A DNA stretch of 9,864 bases from Anaerolineaceae bacterium UBA5365 (GCA_002407905.1 DHPL01000061.1:1541-11404), one strand, 5' to 3'; positions 1-7,534 are shown, counted from the first letter of the stretch. The notes: a model not told the origin generated them from the sequence alone. Made by a program: numbers and translations.

Positions 1-1022
1 GTTCCCAGGATGGCAAACTGCCAGGGGAGGTCCCGGATTTCGGTGAGAGCATCCAGGATGATGTCGATCCCTTTTTGGTTGACGAGCCTGCTGACCACGG
101 TGAGCAAAGGAATGCGTTCATCCACCCTAAAGCCATATTCTTCCTGGAACTGGGCTTTATTCCGGGCTTTTCCGCTGAGGTTGTTATGGCTGAATGGGTG
201 CCTTAGCTTGGGATCGGTCATCGGGTCCCAGAGTTCGGTATCGATTCCATTCACAAAACCGTCCAGACGCTCCGGATACAGCCCGAGGTATTCCGCCAGC
301 CCGCTGCCCATGGGTTCCTCCAGAACCTCATCGGCATAGCCTTTGGACACAAAGACCACTTTATCGCTGCTGGCAATGCCCAGGGGGAGGGGGGTAAACC
401 TTGCCCATTCGGGCAGTTCAGGATCCTCGGAGGGGGCGAAACCCATTTCTAGCATCACTGGTTGGGCACCGTAACCGTTATAAGGCAAGTTGTGGACTGA
501 GAGCAGGGTCTTGACACCCGCGAAAAGTGGATCGCTTTTATAAATGGTTTTGAGCGCGTAAGCAGCCAAGGCGGTATGCCAGTCGTTGAGGTGCAAGATA
601 TCCGGTACCCAACCCAAAAATCGGCAGGCTTCCAGGATCGCCAGCGAGAATGGTACATACTTGGTTGCGTCCAGGGCGGGGTCGCCTTCGTAGACCGCGC
701 TTTCTTCCTGGATTGCCCGGGTATCCACCAAATAAAGCGGAACATCTTCAAGGCTGCTCACATACAGGTCCACGTGCAGCGCCTGCGCGCCGGTAGAAAG
801 CTTAAAACTGCCCAGCTTCCTGACAGGCAGGTTTTTCTGCTTCATTTGGGGGTGGTAGGGCATGATGAGGCGCATATCCAGCTCATCGGCATGCAAGCGT
901 GTAAGCGTGGGAGGCAAAGCCCCAGCCACATCTGCCAGGCCGCCAACCTTTACATAGGGGGCGGCTTCCGTTGTGGCGAAAAGAACTTTGATCTTTGGAT
1001 CAGCAGCTAATTCAGCGGCCAT
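1..1022 (-). CDS. glgA: Glycogen synthase (GT5 family), 3' end cut off by the window
   Basis: Glycogen/starch synthase transfers glucose from ADP-glucose to the growing alpha-1,4-glucan chain in the cytoplasm. About 340 N-terminal residues are visible. GT5 landmarks in order are the ADP-glucose-binding KVGGLADVAG near residues 25-34, HLNDWHT near 144-150, SVHNLPYNG, the family signature NGIDTELWDP, and VSRLVNQKGID at the start of the C-terminal Rossmann domain. The rest of that domain lies beyond position 1; the family is usually about 480 residues. The ATG at 1022-1020 is preceded by AAGGAG with a 7-base gap, and this Shine-Dalgarno lies inside the end of the upstream deaminase-CYTH gene, whose stop is only 2 bases away. 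The gene is therefore probably translationally coupled and last, or not first, in the cinA operon. No frameshift is seen. The family call is secure; separating bacterial glycogen synthase from a closely related GT5 enzyme rests on overall similarity. Confidence 0.95.
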   Translation of the reverse strand, partial: MAAELAADPKIKVLFATTEAAPYVKVGGLADVAGALPPTLTRLHADELDMRLIMPYHPQMKQKNLPVRKLGSFKLSTGAQALHVDLYVSSLEDVPLYLVDTRAIQEESAVYEGDPALDATKYVPFSLAILEACRFLGWVPDILHLNDWHTALAAYALKTIYKSDPLFAGVKTLLSVHNLPYNGYGAQPVMLEMGFAPSEDPELPEWARFTPLPLGIASSDKVVFVSKGYADEVLEEPMGSGLAEYLGLYPERLDGFVNGIDTELWDPMTDPKLRHPFSHNNLSGKARNKAQFQEEYGFRVDERIPLLTVVSRLVNQKGIDIILDALTEIRDLPWQFAILG

Positions 1023-1024
1023 GA

Positions 1025-3016
1025 TCAAACTCCTTGAATGCTTTCTTCCACAAGGTGGATGTAATCGTCGCTGATGATCGGCAGGTGACCCAGCCCTAAG
1101 GCCTCCAATAGCCGGTGCAATAGTTCGGTCTTATTTACCGCGTCCTGGCGGCTCCAGGTGCGGCTTTTCACTTCCACGAACTTGCCCAGGGCGGGCTTGA
1201 TCAGGGTATCCAGATTAATAAAGAATTCTTCGTCCTCAAAGCGTACCAGGTAGCGCAGGCGGTCCTTCTGGATTTCCAGGAGGCCTGAAGGCTTGAAGTA
1301 TTCCGCGTAAAAACGCAGGCTGTGGGTGGCAGGTGCCAGGAAGCGGGAGCGGGAAAGCAGGCTTTCAGACTCGCCTGGGATTTCTTCATGCCGTTCACCG
1401 ATGAGGGTCAGGCGGGAGCGCACGTTCTCGATCCGGCCGGCTTCATCGATAAACTCATCCTCGCGGTAGCGCAGGCGGCCCTGGCCGGGGTCATCGAAGT
1501 GGTAATAAGTGTCGTACTCGCGGTAGTGGCGTTTGCGCAGGATTTGGATCTGAGGGGATTTGAGGGCAGCCAAAACAGGGGCAACATCTTCCACCTGTAC
1601 CTTGGCCTGCACTTCAAAACTCTCTTCCTGGGCGGCTCCACCGATGGCAACCAGTTTGGATAGCACCGAACCTTCCCGCTTGAGAAGGAAGGCATCGATG
1701 CGGCCGGCCATCTCTGCCGCCTGGGCAGGCAATTGGCTTTCATCCAGAGTGAGCAAATCGCGTTCGCGCATCAGCCATTGGCCATTTACCATCAGGTCGC
1801 GCACATCGGTTGCCTTGGTGGCGTAGATCACTTGCGCGTAGATACCATCGGGGTCGCGCTTGAACTGGGGCAGATTGTGCAGCGGGCTGAGGTCAATGGT
1901 GATCAGATCCGCCCGTTTGCCAGGTTCCAAGCTGCCGATCATATCCTCCATGTGCAAAGCTTTCGCGCCGAGGCGTGTGGCCATCAGCAAGGTTTGGCGG
2001 GCAGGCAGGGCGGTGGGGTCGCCGGTAGAGGCTTTGGCGATCAAACTGGCCAAGCGGATCTCCTCGATCATGTCCAGGTCGTTATTGCTGGCAGGGCCAT
2101 CGGTTCCTATCCCAACGGCGCAGCCAAGCTCCAGCATGCGTTTAGTCTGGGCAAAACCGGAAGCAAGTTTGAGGTTGGAGGAGGGGTTGTGGGCAATACC
2201 GGTGCCATAATGCTGCAAAGTGCGCATTTCGCCTTCGTCCAGGTGCACACAATGCGAGGCGATCATTTTGGTGTCCAGGAGGCCGAGCTTCTTGATGTAG
2301 GGTACTACCGGCATGCCATGCTCAGCACGTACGGCATCCACTTCGCCAGCCGTTTCTGATACGTGGAACTGCACCGGGACATCGTAGCGCAGAGCCATTT
2401 CAGTTACTTTTTTGAGGATCTCATCCGTGCAGGTATAGATGGCGTGCGGCGCTATGCTGGGCACAATAACCGGATGGCCCTTCCATTTTTGGATCATACG
2501 CTCGGTGTATGCCAAGGCTTCCTCATAAGAGGCAGCGCCGGGTGAGGGGAATTTAAGCACCGTCTGGCCCATGATCCCGCGCATACCTACTTCGGCAACC
2601 ACTTCGGCGATTTCGTCCTGGTAGTAATACATATCCGCGAAAGTGGTCACGCCGGACCTGATCATCTCAGCGCAGCCAATTTTAGTGCCCAGGCGTACAA
2701 ATTCCGGGGTAACAAACTCGCGCTCCACGGGCATCATGTAGCCCATCAGCCACACATCCAGGCGCAAGTCATCGGCCAGACCGCGCAGCAGGGTCATTGG
2801 CACATGGCAGTGGGTATTGACCAGACCGGGCATGAGCAGTTTCCCGCCGCAGTCCAGTTCCTCGTTGGCTGAGTATTCAGCGGTGATCTCTTCTTCCGGC
2901 CCAACTGCCAGAATCTTATCCCCGGTAATGGCTACAGCCCCCTGGGGAAAGAGGTTGAAGTCCGCATCCATGGTGAGCACAAAAGCGTTGCGCAGTAAAA
3001 GGTCTGCTTTTTGCAT
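1025..3016 (-). CDS. MTA/SAH deaminase-type amidohydrolase with fused C-terminal CYTH domain
   Basis: The protein has 663 residues. Residues 1-440 form a complete amidohydrolase of the 5'-methylthioadenosine/S-adenosylhomocysteine deaminase (MtaD) type, which removes the 6-amino group from adenine thioethers in the cytoplasm. Visible active-site elements are the metal-binding H69-x-H71 in NTHCH, H191 in APH, H218 and E221 in HVSE, H255 in SHCVH, and D306 in GTDGPASNND. Spacing matches the family. Residues about 466-663 are an added CYTH/triphosphate-tunnel domain: E468-V-Q-A-K472 replaces the signature ExExK, followed by R514-L-R516-Y-R518, then NLDTL and FVEVKS near 601-618. MtaD proteins normally stop near 430. 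The start is the ATG at 3016-3014, not an upstream in-frame ATG, because residue 1 here aligns with the family N-terminus, AAGGAAG lies about 9 bases upstream, and it overlaps the cinA stop by one base (TGATG). glgA follows after 2 bases. The deaminase call is strong; its exact substrate is uncertain, as is the activity of the CYTH part. Confidence 0.9.
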   Translation of the reverse strand: MQKADLLLRNAFVLTMDADFNLFPQGAVAITGDKILAVGPEEEITAEYSANEELDCGGKLLMPGLVNTHCHVPMTLLRGLADDLRLDVWLMGYMMPVEREFVTPEFVRLGTKIGCAEMIRSGVTTFADMYYYQDEIAEVVAEVGMRGIMGQTVLKFPSPGAASYEEALAYTERMIQKWKGHPVIVPSIAPHAIYTCTDEILKKVTEMALRYDVPVQFHVSETAGEVDAVRAEHGMPVVPYIKKLGLLDTKMIASHCVHLDEGEMRTLQHYGTGIAHNPSSNLKLASGFAQTKRMLELGCAVGIGTDGPASNNDLDMIEEIRLASLIAKASTGDPTALPARQTLLMATRLGAKALHMEDMIGSLEPGKRADLITIDLSPLHNLPQFKRDPDGIYAQVIYATKATDVRDLMVNGQWLMRERDLLTLDESQLPAQAAEMAGRIDAFLLKREGSVLSKLVAIGGAAQEESFEVQAKVQVEDVAPVLAALKSPQIQILRKRHYREYDTYYHFDDPGQGRLRYREDEFIDEAGRIENVRSRLTLIGERHEEIPGESESLLSRSRFLAPATHSLRFYAEYFKPSGLLEIQKDRLRYLVRFEDEEFFINLDTLIKPALGKFVEVKSRTWSRQDAVNKTELLHRLLEALGLGHLPIISDDYIHLVEESIQGV

Positions 3017-4188
3017 CAGGCATCTTCCTTTCCCATTTCCATCAATTCCCGGCGCAGATAGCCCAGGGCCTGCGCGGCAGCCCACCGGGAGCTATCCCCG
3101 CCGGGTCCGCCGTAATAAAAATTGTCCTGTTTATTGATCCCTTCGCCCAGGAGGTCGAGGGTAAGCTGGCTTTTTTCAGTATCCCGGGTGAGCCGGATGC
3201 CAAGCGCCAGGTCCGCGTGGTGCTGCGAGCGGTACTCCTGCAGCAAGGTCTGCAGGCCTTCGTCTGACAGGTTGACATTCAGCGGTTCTCCGGTCACTTT
3301 CTCCGGCAGATGGGTACGCAGTTTGCTCAAGGTTTCGCTTTCGCTGCCGTACTCGATGATGGCCAGGGATTTCCCCGCCTTACTCAATAATTCAGCCACC
3401 TTACCATCCAGAGTCTCATCATTTTCCCCATATATGTGGTCGCCCAGTTTGTTGCGGATCTCTGCTAAAACCGGAGCGATCATCTGGCGGGCCTCAGCTA
3501 CGGAGCCGGCCTTGGCCGTGATGCGAATGTCTGTCTGACCGGGATGGGCCAAAAGACCAACCGTGGGGTTGCGCAGCTTTTCCAGTTCTCCAACCACCTC
3601 ATCGATGCTGGATTCGCCTTTGGCGATCGTGTGCACCACATGGGCCAGAATCACCGTCTCCTGGAGCTTGTAGCGCTCCTTGAGGTAGTCATAAACTACG
3701 TTTTGCATCAGGTATTCCATTTCTCGGGGAACACCTGGCAAAGAAATGATCGTCTTAAGGCCCAATTCAAAAACAAAAGCCGGCGCTGTTCCAACCGGGT
3801 TGCTGACCGCCCTTGCGCCAGCAGGGATGTAGGCCTGACGGCGGTTGTTTTCGGTTGGTTCACGCTGAAAGCGCTGGAAACGCTGCAAGATCTCCTGCCA
3901 GAGTTCCTCCTTGAAAACGAGAGGCACATTGAATACATCGGCTACGGCCTGGCGGGTGGGGTCGTCCACTGTGGGGCCCAGACCGCCGGTGGTGATCACG
4001 ATATCTGCGCGCATCAGGGCTTCCTGAAGGGTCGCGGTAATCCGCGCGGGGTTATCGCCAACCGTAATCACGCGGTAAAGGTCAACGCCGATATCGCGCA
4101 AAAAACGGGCAATGTATTTTGAGTTTGTGTCGGTGATCTCACCCAGCAGGAGTTCAGTACCAATGGTAACGATTTCAGCAACAGCCAA
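3016..4188 (-). CDS. cinA: CinA family protein with a degenerate C-terminal NMN-deamidase domain
   Basis: The protein has 390 residues. Residues 4-170 are a MoCF/COG1058 domain (TELLLGEITDTNS, TTGGLGPTVDDPTR at 67-80, SLPGVPREME). In characterised CinA proteins this domain hydrolyses ADP-ribose. A linker domain follows to about residue 255. Residues 259-385 occupy the place of the CinA C-terminal/PncC domain, which deamidates nicotinamide mononucleotide, but this part is short (about 125 residues against roughly 155-160). Its AESCTGG active-site motif reads IEYGSESE, so the catalytic serine after Glu appears to be lost. The start is TTG at 4188, with AAAGAGG about 5 bases upstream, and it places the family's conserved N-terminus (AEIVTIGTELL) at residue 4. 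The stop overlaps the start of the deaminase-CYTH gene by one base. It is the first gene of the leftward operon. A short QRF triplet repeat lies at residues 102-110. The competence name is historical and does not imply DNA uptake here. Confidence 0.9.
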   Translation of the reverse strand: MAVAEIVTIGTELLLGEITDTNSKYIARFLRDIGVDLYRVITVGDNPARITATLQEALMRADIVITTGGLGPTVDDPTRQAVADVFNVPLVFKEELWQEILQRFQRFQREPTENNRRQAYIPAGARAVSNPVGTAPAFVFELGLKTIISLPGVPREMEYLMQNVVYDYLKERYKLQETVILAHVVHTIAKGESSIDEVVGELEKLRNPTVGLLAHPGQTDIRITAKAGSVAEARQMIAPVLAEIRNKLGDHIYGENDETLDGKVAELLSKAGKSLAIIEYGSESETLSKLRTHLPEKVTGEPLNVNLSDEGLQTLLQEYRSQHHADLALGIRLTRDTEKSQLTLDLLGEGINKQDNFYYGGPGGDSSRWAAAQALGYLRRELMEMGKEDA

Positions 4189-4218
4189 TGTGACCTCTTT
4201 GTCAGAAAAAATTAAGTC

Positions 4219-4224
4219 ATTTTA
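4219..4224 (-). promoter_or_regulatory. Possible -10 element for the cinA operon
   Basis: On the minus strand the hexamer TAAAAT (one mismatch from TATAAT) lies about 30 bases before the cinA TTG start, giving a predicted leader of roughly 24 bases that contains the Shine-Dalgarno. I see no convincing -35 at 16-18 bases, so this is a weak call based on position in a short divergent intergenic region. Confidence 0.3.
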
Positions 4225-4297
4225 TCTCATTCGGAGGCTAAATGCAGGTAAAAATTGATTGAGGTCTAAACTTTCTCGAGATTAAGCCCAATTATGC

Positions 4298-4303
4298 TAT
4301 TAT
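4298..4303 (+). promoter_or_regulatory. Possible -10 element for yraN-miaA
   Basis: TATTAT (one mismatch from consensus) ends 6 bases before the yraN ATG. The usual start point about 7 bases downstream would coincide with the ATG itself, giving a leaderless message. No good -35 is visible. The palindrome TCTCGAGA (4274-4281) lies just upstream, where a -35 or a regulator could sit. Low confidence. Confidence 0.3.
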
Positions 4304-4309
4304 CTGCGC

Positions 4310-4696
4310 ATGACTTTAAGCCACTACCGCCAGGATTTTGCCCGGTGGGGCGAGGCCCAGGCTGCCAGGTATCTGGAAGCCCTGGGTTACGAGGTGCTGG
4401 TCCGTAATTTCACTGCTCAGCATGCTGAAGTGGACCTGATCTGCCGTTTCCTGGACGGGCTGGTATTCGTGGAAGTTAAAACCCGTTCCAATCAGGCTTA
4501 TGGGCCTGGGGAACAATCCGTGGATAAAGCTAAATTACGCGCGATCAAGCGGGCTGTTTATGCCTATCTGGAAAATCACCATCCAGACGCGGAGATCGGC
4601 TGGCAGATAGATATTGTGGTGGTGGAGGGCAATTTTGGGTGCCCGGAACCCCAGTTTTTGCATTTTCAGAATGTTGGAGCCAGCCTGGATGAGTGA
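4310..4696 (+). CDS. yraN: UPF0102 family protein (YraN), predicted nuclease fold
   Basis: The protein has 128 residues, typical of the UPF0102/YraN family. The family has a restriction-endonuclease-like (Holliday-junction-resolvase-like) fold and is widespread but poorly characterised. Family landmarks are G14-E-A-Q-A with YLEALGYEVL, the acidic E40-x-D42 (AEVDLI), and FVEVKTR with E55 and K57, a PD-(D/E)xK-like arrangement of metal and catalytic residues. D101 follows in the late strand (QIDIVVV). No Shine-Dalgarno precedes the ATG at 4310; upstream is AT-rich with a -10-like hexamer a few bases away, so the message may be leaderless. The ATG gives the conserved N-terminus, and I see no better start. 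The last 8 bases overlap miaA in another frame, which implies coupled translation. In many bacteria this family sits near rnhB, rsmI or ribosomal genes; the pairing with miaA seen here is less familiar to me. The family call is firm; its function is unknown. Confidence 0.93.
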   Translation: MTLSHYRQDFARWGEAQAARYLEALGYEVLVRNFTAQHAEVDLICRFLDGLVFVEVKTRSNQAYGPGEQSVDKAKLRAIKRAVYAYLENHHPDAEIGWQIDIVVVEGNFGCPEPQFLHFQNVGASLDE

Positions 4697-5624
4697 AGAA
4701 GGAAGGAAACCCCGCCTCCTGGTGATCCTTGGGCCTACGGCATCGGGCAAGACAAGCCTGGCCATCCAAGTTGCCCAGGCGCTGGACGGCGAGATCATCT
4801 CGGCGGACAGCCGCATTCTTTACCAGGAGCTCAACATCGGGGTAGCCAAACCCAGTGAAGCGGAACTGCAGGCAGCACGGCATCATTTGGTATCTGTGGC
4901 CTCGATTACTGAGCCCTGGAGTCTGGGCCAGTTCCGCCAAGCCGCTGACAGCCTGATCCGGGAGATTGACGCCAAAGGTAGGCTGCCGATCTTAGCTGGC
5001 GGCACCGGGCAATACCTACGGGCATTGTTGCAGAACTGGCAGGTACCTTCAATTGAGGCGCAGCCGGAATTGCGCCTGGCCATCGAAAGTTGGGGAGAGC
5101 AGATCGGGTCTGAGGCCTTATGGCAGCGCCTCGCAGTGCTTGACCATGAGGCAGCGGCAGTGATCGACCACCGCAACAAACGCCGCACCGTCCGCGCCTT
5201 GGAGGTGATCCTCAGCACAGGTCAGCTATTTTCAAAAGCACGGGGTGAGTTCGAGGCGCCGTATGCGGTCTGCACGCTCGGGCTTGCCTGGCCCAGGCCG
5301 GAATTGTACGCGCGTGTGGATGCACGCATCGAAGCGATGTTCTCTGAAGGCCTGGTGGAGGAAGTTCAGCAAATTGCCGCGGGCGGCAAAAGGCAAGCCC
5401 TCGAGCGTATGGGCATCATCGGGTACAACGAAGTTCTGGCGTACCTGGCTGGGGAACTCAGCCTGGATGAGGCCAAAGCCCTTATCCGGCGCAATACGCG
5501 CAAGTTCGTACGCCGCCAGGCCAACTGGTTCAAGCCGGATGACCCCAAGATCCTCTGGTTAAAAGCAAACGATCCAGAACTTCTGCAAAAGGCGCTGGAT
5601 CGTGTGAAAGTTTGTTTTAGCTGA
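4689..5624 (+). CDS. miaA: tRNA dimethylallyltransferase
   Basis: MiaA transfers a dimethylallyl group from DMAPP to N6 of A37 in tRNAs reading UNN codons, stabilising codon-anticodon pairing; MiaB may later thiomethylate the product. The protein has 311 residues, normal for the family. Motifs in order are the P-loop GPTASGKT (15-22), SADSRILY with D40-S41, NIGVAKP (49-55), HHL at 65-67, GGTGQYL (104-110), NKRRTVRALEV (163-173), IGYNEVL (244-250) and RRQANWF (275-281), which stands for the usual KRQ-TWF. The open frame extends upstream to 4614, but the ATG at 4689 is preferred. It has GGAG (4676-4679) 9 bases upstream and places the P-loop at the normal distance from the N-terminus. It overlaps yraN by 8 bases. 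Its TGA is one base from the ftsH stop on the opposite strand, and no terminator hairpin is seen between them. Confidence 0.96.
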   Translation: MSEEGRKPRLLVILGPTASGKTSLAIQVAQALDGEIISADSRILYQELNIGVAKPSEAELQAARHHLVSVASITEPWSLGQFRQAADSLIREIDAKGRLPILAGGTGQYLRALLQNWQVPSIEAQPELRLAIESWGEQIGSEALWQRLAVLDHEAAAVIDHRNKRRTVRALEVILSTGQLFSKARGEFEAPYAVCTLGLAWPRPELYARVDARIEAMFSEGLVEEVQQIAAGGKRQALERMGIIGYNEVLAYLAGELSLDEAKALIRRNTRKFVRRQANWFKPDDPKILWLKANDPELLQKALDRVKVCFS

Positions 5625-5625
5625 G

Positions 5626-7485
5626 TTAAGCAGTCTGCGGCACCGGGATGCCCTGGTTCTTCGGTTCCGGCGCCGGGAAGATCGCCTCAAATTCATCGCG
5701 GGAAATAGTTTCCTTCTCCAGCAGCATGTCGGCAACCTGGATCAGTTTATCCTTGTTTTGGGCAAGGATCCCGCTGGCGCGTTGGTAGGCTTCGGTGACG
5801 ATGCGCTGAACTTCGCTATCAATCTTCTGGGCAATCGCTTCCGAATAATCCCGCTGTTCCGAGATCTCGCGTCCCAGGAACACCAACTCTTCCTTCTGGC
5901 CGTATACCATGGGGCCAAGAGCTTCACTCATACCCAGGCGGGTAACCATCTTGCGCGCCAATTTTGTGGCGTTTTCGATGTCGTTGGAAGCACCGGAAGT
6001 GATGTCGTTGAAAATCAACTCTTCGGCCGCCCGTCCGCCCAAGAGGGAAACGATATCGGCCTCCATGCCCTTCTTGGATTCGAGCATCGAATCTTCCAAA
6101 GGCAAGGACATGGTGAAGCCGCCCATCATGCCCCGGGAAATGATCGAAACCTTTTGAACCGGATCGGCCTCTGGGATGCTTTGAATAACGATGGCGTGAC
6201 CAGCCTCGTGGTAGGCGATGATCTTCTTCTCGGCTGGGTTAATCAGCCGGCTCTTGCGTTCCGGTCCGGCGATCACGCGCTCGATCGCTTCATCAAACTC
6301 CGCTTGCTCAATCACGCGTTTGTTGCGCCTAGCGGCCAGAATAGCGGCCTCGTTCACCAGATTTTCCAGGTCCGCGCCAACAAAGCCGGGAGTTGCCCGG
6401 GCGATGGTTTCCAAATTGACAGCGGGCGAGATGGGTTTACCGCGGGAATGCACCCGCAGGATGGCCTCGCGGCCGCGCATATCGGGCCGGTCCAGCATCA
6501 CGCGCCGGTCGAAGCGGCCAGGGCGCAGAAGGGCAGGGTCCAGGATGTCCGGGCGGTTGGTAGCGGCGATCACGATCACGTTCGTATCGGTATCAAAACC
6601 GTCCATCTCCACCAGGAGTTGGTTGAGGGTCTGTTCGCGCTCGTCGTGGCTGCCGCCCAGGCCGGCACCGCGGTGGCGGCCAACCGCATCGATTTCATCA
6701 ACAAAGACGATACAAGGGCTGTGCTTTTTGGCTTGCTCGAAGAGGTCCCGAACACGGCTAGCGCCTACGCCAACGAACATTTCCACGAATTCCGAACCGG
6801 AAATGGAAAAGAAAGGTACGCCCGCTTCACCGGAAACAGCTTTGGCCATGAGCGTTTTACCGGTACCGGGAGGGCCGACCAGCAGGACGCCTTTGGGGAT
6901 GCGTGCGCCAAGAGCGATAAATTTTTGCGGCTCTTTCAGGAACTCCACAACTTCCATGAGTTCCTCTTTGGCCTCATCTTCACCGGCCACGTCCGCGAAT
7001 GTAACCGTGGGGTGCTCGCCGGATTTCATCCGGGCCCGGCTTTTACTGAAAGACATAGCCTGGGAGTTGCTGCTTTGCGCCTGGCGCATCATGAACCAAA
7101 AGAATAGGCCCATGATCAGGAAGGGCAGAAAGAGGCTGATTGCGTTCCAGAACAAGACCAGGGCGCTTTCAGGCTTGACTTCAATGCTCAAGCCTTCGGC
7201 CTGAAGCATCTCAGCGCTTACGCCCAAGTCCGCGAGTTGGGACGGCAAACTTGCCCGGGCATCCATCACGGAATTTTTCTCTTCGCCATTCTTGTAGGTG
7301 GCGGTGATGTTGTAATCATCCAAAATCACACGTGAAACCTGGCCTGCCTGGATATCCGCGGCCAGGCGGTTTAAACCGATCGTGCGCTGATCCTGAGCTG
7401 ATTGTCCAAAATTCAGAAAAACGAAGGCCATAATGGCCATCATCAGCAGGCTATAGATCAGATAGGATTGTCTGCGTTGATTCAC
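5626..7485 (-). CDS. ftsH: ATP-dependent zinc metalloprotease FtsH
   Basis: FtsH is a membrane-anchored AAA+ protease hexamer that extracts and degrades misassembled membrane proteins and selected cytoplasmic regulators. The protein has 619 residues. It has TM1 at about 9-26, an external segment of about 80 residues, and TM2 at about 107-132. The AAA domain has Walker A GPPGTGKT (204-211), pore motif MFVGVGA (236-242), Walker B IVFVDEID (259-266), and [21 protein letters not shown] with the arginine fingers. The M41 protease domain has the zinc motif HEAGH (426-430), with the third ligand probably D502. The C-terminus is short and helical, with a proline-rich end. The start is GTG at 7485, with GGAGG 5 bases upstream. 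An ATG four bases earlier (7489) sits too close to the Shine-Dalgarno and opens only a 12-codon frame in another phase. The gene follows efp and the Cys-rich gene but has its own extended -10 promoter. Confidence 0.97.
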   Translation of the reverse strand: MNQRRQSYLIYSLLMMAIMAFVFLNFGQSAQDQRTIGLNRLAADIQAGQVSRVILDDYNITATYKNGEEKNSVMDARASLPSQLADLGVSAEMLQAEGLSIEVKPESALVLFWNAISLFLPFLIMGLFFWFMMRQAQSSNSQAMSFSKSRARMKSGEHPTVTFADVAGEDEAKEELMEVVEFLKEPQKFIALGARIPKGVLLVGPPGTGKTLMAKAVSGEAGVPFFSISGSEFVEMFVGVGASRVRDLFEQAKKHSPCIVFVDEIDAVGRHRGAGLGGSHDEREQTLNQLLVEMDGFDTDTNVIVIAATNRPDILDPALLRPGRFDRRVMLDRPDMRGREAILRVHSRGKPISPAVNLETIARATPGFVGADLENLVNEAAILAARRNKRVIEQAEFDEAIERVIAGPERKSRLINPAEKKIIAYHEAGHAIVIQSIPEADPVQKVSIISRGMMGGFTMSLPLEDSMLESKKGMEADIVSLLGGRAAEELIFNDITSGASNDIENATKLARKMVTRLGMSEALGPMVYGQKEELVFLGREISEQRDYSEAIAQKIDSEVQRIVTEAYQRASGILAQNKDKLIQVADMLLEKETISRDEFEAIFPAPEPKNQGIPVPQTA

Positions 7486-7525
7486 TCATACCTCCGGCTA
7501 ATGGCGCATATTGCACCAGTTAAGG

Positions 7526-7534
7526 ATTATACCA
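7526..7534 (-). promoter_or_regulatory. Extended -10 promoter of ftsH
   Basis: On the minus strand TGGTATAAT gives a perfect -10 plus the TGn extension, which can replace a good -35. The hexamer 17 bases further upstream (GATAGG) is poor. Predicted transcription starts near 7519, leaving a leader of about 34 bases with GGAGG before the GTG. Readthrough from efp is also possible, because no terminator is seen after the Cys-rich gene. Confidence 0.7.

Noticed and set aside
1733..2359. A 208-codon plus-strand frame opposite the deaminase
   Set aside because: It lies entirely inside a gene with complete active-site motifs on the minus strand, and its translation shows no domain.
3017..3085. Longer start for the deaminase-CYTH gene (23 extra residues)
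   Set aside because: The extension is Gly/Pro/Arg-rich, overlaps the cinA coding end, and the ATG at 3016 has a better Shine-Dalgarno and the family's normal N-terminus.
3862..3885. Short QRF triplet repeat in CinA (9-base units)
   Set aside because: It has fewer than three imperfect units and lies in a variable helix. It is too short to call a functional repeat.
4242..4262. Six-codon leader frame (MQVKID) with GGAGG just upstream, in the cinA/yraN intergenic region
   Set aside because: The spacing of GGAGG to ATG is only 4 bases, there is no repeated regulatory codon or attenuator hairpin, and no clear promoter upstream. It is probably chance.
4614..4688. Upstream in-frame ATGs for miaA at 4614 and 4671
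   Set aside because: They overlap yraN further, and the added residues do not resemble a MiaA N-terminus. GGAG is correctly spaced for 4689.
5758..7107. A 449-codon open frame on the plus strand opposite ftsH
   Set aside because: ftsH is unambiguous on the other strand. The antisense frame has a low-complexity His/Gly/Ala-rich translation, no recognisable domain and no good Shine-Dalgarno. It reflects codon bias of the GC-rich gene.
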